Of a stretch of DNA of 64,000 bases, positions 58,751 through 64,000 are shown in pieces. Within the stretch, counting starts at the first letter, position 1. Each line of letters begins with the position of its first letter. Both the position numbers and the translations under genes were made by a program. Below the pieces are notes generated by a model. It searched no databases. It had not been told where the DNA came from and was given only the letters and a program-made list of their open reading frames with translations. The stretch is from Narthecium ossifragum (Eukaryota; Streptophyta; Magnoliopsida; Dioscoreales; Nartheciaceae): assembly GCA_963920575.1 (NCBI GenBank), contig OY986975.1:18445897-18509896 (forward strand). The letters run 5' to 3'.

Positions 58751-59651
58751 TGTTAGGTTTAACCCAAGTAGATCGTCAATTGACATGTGGTTTGGATGAA
58801 AAATAAGTGACAATCGAAGATGAGAAGAAAACGAAGAAGAGAAGATAGTAATGACACACAGATTTAACGTGGAAAAATCCTTCTAAATAGAAGGTAAAAA
58901 ACCACGGGAGGAGAGGAGGAATCCACTATGAAAAACACCAAGAATACAATCAAGTTCTTCGTCTCTGTTTTCTTCATGAAAGAGAAAACAGAGAACTTAC
59001 ACAACTTCTCACCAAAGATGAAGAACAATGAAAACCTTAACCCTAATCTCATGATCTAGGGCTTATATATATAGACCACTACGATCCAATAGGACCTTAA
59101 CGGATTTATACTAAAACAAATATAATAAAACCCGTTAAGTATAGTTGCCTAAAATAAAACGATCTTCAGCATCGGGCGTCCACGGTCGATCGTCAGGTTC
59201 CCACGGTCGACCGTCAGGTTCCCACGGTCGACCGTCAGGTTCCCACGGTCGACCGTCAGGTTCCCACGGTCGACCGTCAGGTTCCCACGGTCGACCGTCA
59301 TGCTTCCACGGTCGACCGTCAAGTTCCTACGGTCGACCGTCATGCTTGAACGGTCCACTGGCACGAGTCCATCATACGCCCGCGGTCGATCCTCGCATCG
59401 ACCCTGAGAAGTGCTTTTCTTGACAGAGGCTGACGGTCGATGTCACGGTCGATGTGGCGGTCGACCGTGAGATCCTTGAGACAAAACGATTGATGCTGCG
59501 GACGATGCTCCGATCGTCCGTGACAATCCGCGGTCGACCGTCAAGAGTCCACGGTCGACCGTCAAGAGTCCACGGTCGACCGACAAGAGTCCACGGTCGA
59601 CCGTGGTCTTCAAAATTTGCTGAGAAGGACTTTTGAGACAAACTCAACAAA
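58751..59651 (-). repeat. 5' LTR of the Ty1-copia element, expanded minisatellite
   Basis: Same LTR with eight units in the first cluster (59178-59345) and four in the second (59530-59605). Measured to the shared CAACA end (59649) it is 899 bp, exactly 126 bp or six units longer than its partner. The unit translates to HGRPSGS in one frame, giving spurious reading frames on both strands. Confidence 0.93.
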
Positions 59652-60392
59652 CATATCACAACTTTGTCTTCAACTCCGCCACACCGTCACGTGAGGAAGG
59701 TCCGGCCAGTAATGAACATACCTCTTCTGGCTGCCATGGTCCATCAACCTGTCGACGCCCAATCAGTATCACAAGCACCTCCTGCGCAAAGCAACACTCA
59801 ACCAGCGTGTGATCTAACGTCTCCGGTGCCAAGCCACAGCACGGGCACTCCTTGTTCGACGAGATCCCAACCCACCACAATACATCTCTTATGACCATCT
59901 TCCCACGCATCACTTTTCAGAGAAACTGCTCGACTCTAGGCCTGCTTTGATTCACCAAAGGCACCCCATGGATCTCCATCCTCCACTCTAGGCCTGCTTT
60001 GAGTCGCCAAAGGCACCCCATTGATCGCCGTCCTCCGACAGCGTGCAATTAATAAAGACGTGTGTATTATCATGTGATCATGTGCCAACATGTGTAAACA
60101 AGTACTATGTTTCCATAGTGACTTATAACCAACAGTGTTATCCATGCACGTTCGCGCTTATATTTTTCTTGGTCATCTTTAATTCCCATGTTCAACTCCT
60201 TGCATTCAAAATATGCTATGTCGTGCAATCAATATCAACGTTCGAACTTTCACATTTGTCGTTTGTGCATTTAAAGCTACATTGGATCCACAAAATAGTT
60301 CAAATCTCAAAAAGATTCCCATGATGCTTGATATCAACTACTTATGCTCATTTCTTCTTGCAGCTGTGGAATATAGTACTGAAAGAGGAAGG

Positions 60393-62147
60393 ATGGCCAA
60401 CGAAGGAATCACCAGTGGTGGTGGTGGCAGCAGTGCTCATGTGGTGCTGATGCCGGGCCCGAGCCAGGGGCACATCAACCCCATGCTCCAATTCGGCAAG
60501 CGGCTAACCACCTACGGCCTACGGGCCACCTTGGCCGTCACCCACCACCTCATCTCCTCATCCGCCAGCTCCGTCCCTGCCGTGGGTGCCGTTGCCATCG
60601 AGCCCATCTCCGACGGCTGCGACGAATCCGGGTTCACCCAAGCCGGCTCGATATTGGACTACTTGGCCCGGCTCGAGTCATTCGGCTCGGCCTCGCTCGC
60701 CGAGTTGATCATGGCTCAGCGGGCCAAGGGCCGACCGGTTCGGGCTCTGGTCTATGATTCGTTTCTCCCGTGGGCATTGGAGGTTGGGAAAAAGCTCGGG
60801 TTGATCTGCGTCACATTCTTCACACAATCGTGCGCGGTGAACCAGATCTATTGGCACGTGGCTCAGGGTCGAGTCAAGGCGCCGTGGTCCGAACCGGAGT
60901 TTGTGGCTCCTGGTCTGACCCGGCTGGAGCCGAGAGACATGCCATCGTTTCTGCTAGCAGACCGGGATGGGACGACTCACCCGGCTTACTTGGATATTTC
61001 AGTGAACCAGTACTCCAACATGGACCGAGCCGATTTGGTGGTGGTTAACTCCTTCCTTGAGCTAGAACACCAGGTATCAATCTCGCTCTCCCTCTGGCAT
61101 GACATGTACCCACAGCACAAAATGAGTCATAAAAATCGTTTGCACCATATCTCCAATTGGTGGTTTTCAATAGTTCCAACAAAAACACCTTCTAGATTTT
61201 GTTCAAGTGCAGTATATCCATACTAAAAAATTGGACCCATATATGTGGTTGCTAGCTAGTGAGCTAGTGTGGTGCATGTCAACCTACAAATGATGTCCTT
61301 TCTTGCTTGCTAGCATACAGTCTGCAGTTATGCTGAAGTTTGTATTGTATTGTGCACACCTTATTTGAAGTTTCATGGGCTGATGTTAAGATCATTGATG
61401 GTTATGTCCGTGAGATATGAGCAGGAGGCCGAGTGGATGGAATTAGAGCTGGGAGCGAAGACGATTGGGCCGACAGTGCCGTCGATGTTCCTTGACAACC
61501 AAGTCTCCGGTGACTCGAACTATGGCTTCCACCTCTTGACTCCCGATGATCGCTCATGCAAGCAATGGCTCGACTCAAAGTCACCGATGTCGGTCGTCTA
61601 CATATCTTTCGGGAGCAATGCCTCCCTGGCCTCGGCCCAAATGGAGGAGCTCGCTCGAGGCCTGCAGAGCAGTGGCAAGCGCTTCCTCTGGGTGGTGAGA
61701 GCCACTGAGGCTGGCAAGCTCCCAGAGAGCTTCATCAAGGACACGTCGGAGCAGGGCTTGGTGGTGAGTTGGTGCTTGCAGTTGGAAGTGTTGGCACATG
61801 CGGCGGTGGCGTGCTTCGTGACGCACTGCGGCTGGAACTCGATTACGGAGGCCCTGAGTCTTGGCGTGCCGATGGTGGCGGTGCCGCAGTGGACCGATCA
61901 GCCTACGAATGCGAAGTACATCGAGGATGTGTGGAGGGTCGGAGTGCGAACACGGCCGGACGAGGCTGGAGTTGTGCGGAGGGAGGAGGTGGAGATGTGT
62001 GTTAGAGAGGTGATGGATGGGGAGAGGAGTCAAGGAATGAGGAAGAGGGCGAGCAAGTTGGGGGAGTTGGCCAGGGAGGCTGTTGGTTTAGGTGGTAGCT
62101 CAAATAAGAACATCATGGATTTCGTTGCAAAGTGTTGCTCATCATGA
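60393..62147 (+). CDS. UDP-glycosyltransferase, UGT74-like (UGT-3), diverged paralogue
   Basis: Exons 60393-61073 and 61425-62147 give 467 residues; the intron is 351 bp, GT-AG, at the same position (LEHQ, then EAEWM). The ATG at 60393 is chosen because it aligns with the other two genes (MANEGITSGG); the frame is open further upstream without homology. Catalytic His27 lies in GPSQGHINP, the Asp in VYDSF, and the PSPG box at about 343-386 runs from W to DQ with HCGWNS. It differs from UGT-1 and UGT-2 throughout, for example in the acceptor-side segments LAELIMAQRAKGR and ELELGAKTIG, so substrate preference may differ. AATAAA is at 62196-62201. A LINE with a copia element sits just upstream. 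Confidence 0.93.
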
Positions 62148-62229
62148 TTAGCTAGAGAGAAAGAGAGGCTATACGTGCTGCTGTGTTTTCTTGCCAATAA
62201 AGCTTTCATTTCACACGATCTTCAATGTA

Positions 62230-62426
62230 CATCAAATTTTTTTTTGTTTTTTGGAGGGCTAAATTTTCAATTAGTACCCAGTAGTTTGACCTATATTTTT
62301 ATGTGATCCTTATATTTCAAAAAGTTGTAATACAGACCCTCAAATTTAATAATCGCTCTTATGTGGTCCGCCACGTCACCCACCGTTAGCTACCGTCCGC
62401 GATCTAACGGAAAGTGGGGTCACCTG
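62230..62426. other. Short element-end-like sequence downstream of UGT-3
   Basis: The stretch 'ggagggctaaattttcaatt', followed by 'gtagtttgacc' and 'gtaatacagaccctcaaat', resembles the wording of the Mutator-like element ends at 21387-21480 but has no partner end in the window. No gene. Confidence 0.35.
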
Positions 62427-64000
62427 TGTGAGCACCCGTACCTCCAACCTGGTCCGACCGCGCTAGGTCGAGGGTCTGGGTTTGTGGTTTGGCTCGATTG
62501 GCCTTGGGATGCGACCGGTTGATCGCATCGCTGCTTTTGACCCGAGTGGCATTTTGGTAAATATGTTCCTTGGTGGTCAGTTTCACACCCGCGTTGCACA
62601 CATGGCCTTTGATTGATGTATGTGTTTGATTAGGACCTTTAGGGCGCTTTCGATCGGAAGATCGGAGCTCGATTGGGAGAGATCGAATCGGACGGCTGTG
62701 ATGGATTCCAGCTTTCTATTTAAACTCCTTCCTTCTCTTTCTTTCCTTCTTCTTCTCCTGTCGTTCTCTCTTCCTCTCTCTCCAACCGACGGTGATAGGG
62801 CTTTGGAGGCGTGGCTTTCGAGGAGCGGATTCCAGCGATCGGAGTTGGGGGATGCGTGGAGGAGCTGCCCTATCTCTTTAAGTAGGTGTTTCTACCTCGA
62901 TCTTAGGATCGGGTTCTTCTAGGATAGGTTTAATGTATTTTCGTTGTAGGAGTACTTGTTAGAATGCTGTGTAACTTGTAGCATATATGTTGTGGATGAT
63001 TTCAAGTATTCCTACCTCGCGATTTCCGTATTTTATCGGTTGAATCTCGCATTATCGCCGGTTATCGGTTTCCGACCGTTTTGACCTAATTTGGAGATTT
63101 AACCGTCCAAAATGTGATTTCTTCACACCATTGGATTCCCCATCATCTTTTATGCATGCTTGCAAAGTTTCATCAAATTCCAACTTGAATTGATCCTTGA
63201 AATCCAAGAAATTGGATTCCCGGCACTGTTCTGATGAACTGTGCCTAAGGCCCGACGGTCGATCGGTGGATCGACCGTCAAGCGTTGATACGCTCTTTCG
63301 GGGCCTGACGGTCGACCGTCGCATCGTCCGTCAGGCTATGTCGGGATTTTGGCCTCCCACGGTCGATGCACCGATCGACCGTGGGTTTCCTCCCTTTTTC
63401 TCCCCGCCTCACGGTCGACCGTCGCATCGTCTGTGAGGCTCTGTCTCGTTTTGGGCTTCCCACGGTCGATGGATCAATCGACCGTCACCCATGTGGTTTT
63501 CCCCCGTTTTGGCCTCACGGTCGACCGTGACATCGACCGTGGCCTCACGGTCGACCGTCGGATCGACCGTGGGCCTTTGAACATGGTTTTCTGGCCTTTC
63601 TTGAATGGCTTTCAATCGTGATTGATCTTTAAACATGTTGGGAAGTTTACAAGTGGATTTTGTAGAGTTTTCAAAGGATTCCTATCGTGTTTGAGGATCG
63701 ATTCGAATGATTTTTCTTTTTGGGTAAATCTATGGTTTTTTATCGCATTTAATACTTAGTTGAATGTTAGATTTAAATGCCAAATTATTGCTTAGCCATT
63801 AGCTAGATATGAGTGCTAGCTAATGAGGTATTGTGGAACCTTAGCCTGATGCCGGCGTGTGCCGAGGGCTATTTGTATAAATGTGGCCAGTTACCTGCGG
63901 GGTAACTGTGGAACCTTAGTCTGTCAGGTGCAAGAGGGCACTGAAGACTACTGTATATTTGTATTCATGCTCTGCTCATATGTTTGTTTGGTTAGCATAG
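62427..64000 (+). mobile_element. Partial LTR of the TGTGAGGACC family, cut by the window end
   Basis: It begins TGTGAGCACCCGTACC and follows the family order seen at 34521: GTCCGACC, 'ggcattttggtaaat', 'tttcacacccgcg', 'gatcggaagatcggagctcg'. Unlike that copy its palindrome cluster (63255-63575) is CGGTCGACCG-type. No coding sequence is visible to the window edge, so it is either a long LTR or the start of an element. Confidence 0.75.

Larger units (their letters stand above)
53839..59651 (-). mobile_element. Ty1-copia retrotransposon, complete structure, TSD CATAT
   Basis: Minus-strand element with its 5' LTR at 58751-59651 and 3' LTR at 53839-54611. A perfect 5-base duplication CATAT flanks it (53834-53838 and 59652-59656). 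The primer-binding site TGGTATTAGAGCTT (58747-58734) follows the 5' LTR. A purine-rich tract lies just before the 3' LTR (54625-54612). Internal order is gag, protease, integrase, reverse transcriptase, RNase H, which is the Ty1-copia order; the sequence style is Tork/Tnt1-like. The LTRs differ mainly in the copy number of a 21-base palindromic repeat. Confidence 0.95.
53695..60041 (-). mobile_element. 5'-truncated LINE, split by a Ty1-copia element
   Basis: Minus-strand LINE with a T-run at its left edge (53695, the complement of a poly-A tail). A 12-base duplication flanks it: CGTGTAATTAAT (53683-53694) and CGTGCAATTAAT (60042-60053). Net length is about 530 bp. Coding remnants: a zinc-binding RT tail CPCCGLAPETLDHTLVEC (about 59845-59790), and the C-terminal end GIWKDRNAIVFKGQGEDAMM (about 53830-53770). 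The two are joined when the copia element is removed. A 57-bp direct duplication lies near 59930-60040. It is dead. It sits about 340 bases upstream of UGT-3. Confidence 0.82.

Noticed and set aside
59178..59345. CRISPR-like regularly spaced palindromic repeats
   Set aside because: This is a plant genome. The units are contiguous 21-base tandem copies without unique spacers, inside an LTR.
59145..59423. Reading frame with HGRPSGS repeats
   Set aside because: It is the 21-base LTR minisatellite read in one frame; 21 is a multiple of three, so every frame repeats.
60213..60392. N-terminal extension of UGT-3
   Set aside because: The frame is open, but the sequence has no counterpart in UGT-1 or UGT-2 and is AT-rich like the flank. 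The start at 60393 aligns with both paralogues.

Overview
This looks like nuclear DNA of a flowering plant, most likely a monocot: intron-containing genes with GC-rich exons sit in AT-rich flanks, and most of the window is nested plant transposable elements (LINE, hAT, Mutator-like, PIF/Harbinger, Ty1-copia, long-LTR families) plus fragments of an endogenous plant pararetrovirus (family Caulimoviridae). I cannot name the species. A 200-base run of N (14403-14602) marks an assembly gap.

Four genes look intact. One BTB/POZ-TAZ gene (minus strand, five coding exons, 8488-11644) encodes a predicted 407-residue CUL3-adaptor-type scaffold. Three UDP-glycosyltransferases resembling the UGT74 group (plus strand, two exons each: 19325-21067, 46248-50072, 60393-62147) each keep the catalytic His, the Asp and a PSPG box ending in DQ.

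The main architecture is a head-to-tail segmental duplication. Unit 1 runs from inside intron 1 of the BTB-TAZ gene (about 11143) to just past the first UGT (about 22570). Unit 2 runs from about 22571 to about 50760, beginning with a truncated BTB-TAZ copy and ending with the second UGT. The third UGT is an older, more diverged paralogue. Since duplication each unit has gathered its own insertions, and the sister unit supplies the empty site: a pararetrovirus mosaic in the UGT-1 promoter, a Mutator-like element behind UGT-1, a solo LTR upstream of UGT-2, and a MITE stack plus an inverted-repeat element in the UGT-2 intron.

Layout: 1-999 partial LTR; 1330-7780 LINE remnant cut by two hAT-type elements; 8488-14190 BTB-TAZ gene and promoter; 14403-16023 gap and partial LTR; 16024-22570 UGT-1 unit; 22571-25676 truncated BTB-TAZ copy; 25677-30130 rearranged pararetrovirus with a solo LTR; 30131-38290 third promoter copy and a deep nest (solo LTR, then a gag-only Ty1-copia element carrying another solo LTR); 38291-39908 unassigned; 39909-41489 Harbinger-like element with a LINE inside; 41830-50760 UGT-2 unit; 50903-53490 minisatellite-bearing element; 53695-60041 LINE carrying a near-complete but broken Ty1-copia element; 60393-62147 UGT-3; 62427-64000 partial LTR. 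Insertion boundaries marked by target-site duplications were read directly. Family names rest on motif recognition without database searches.
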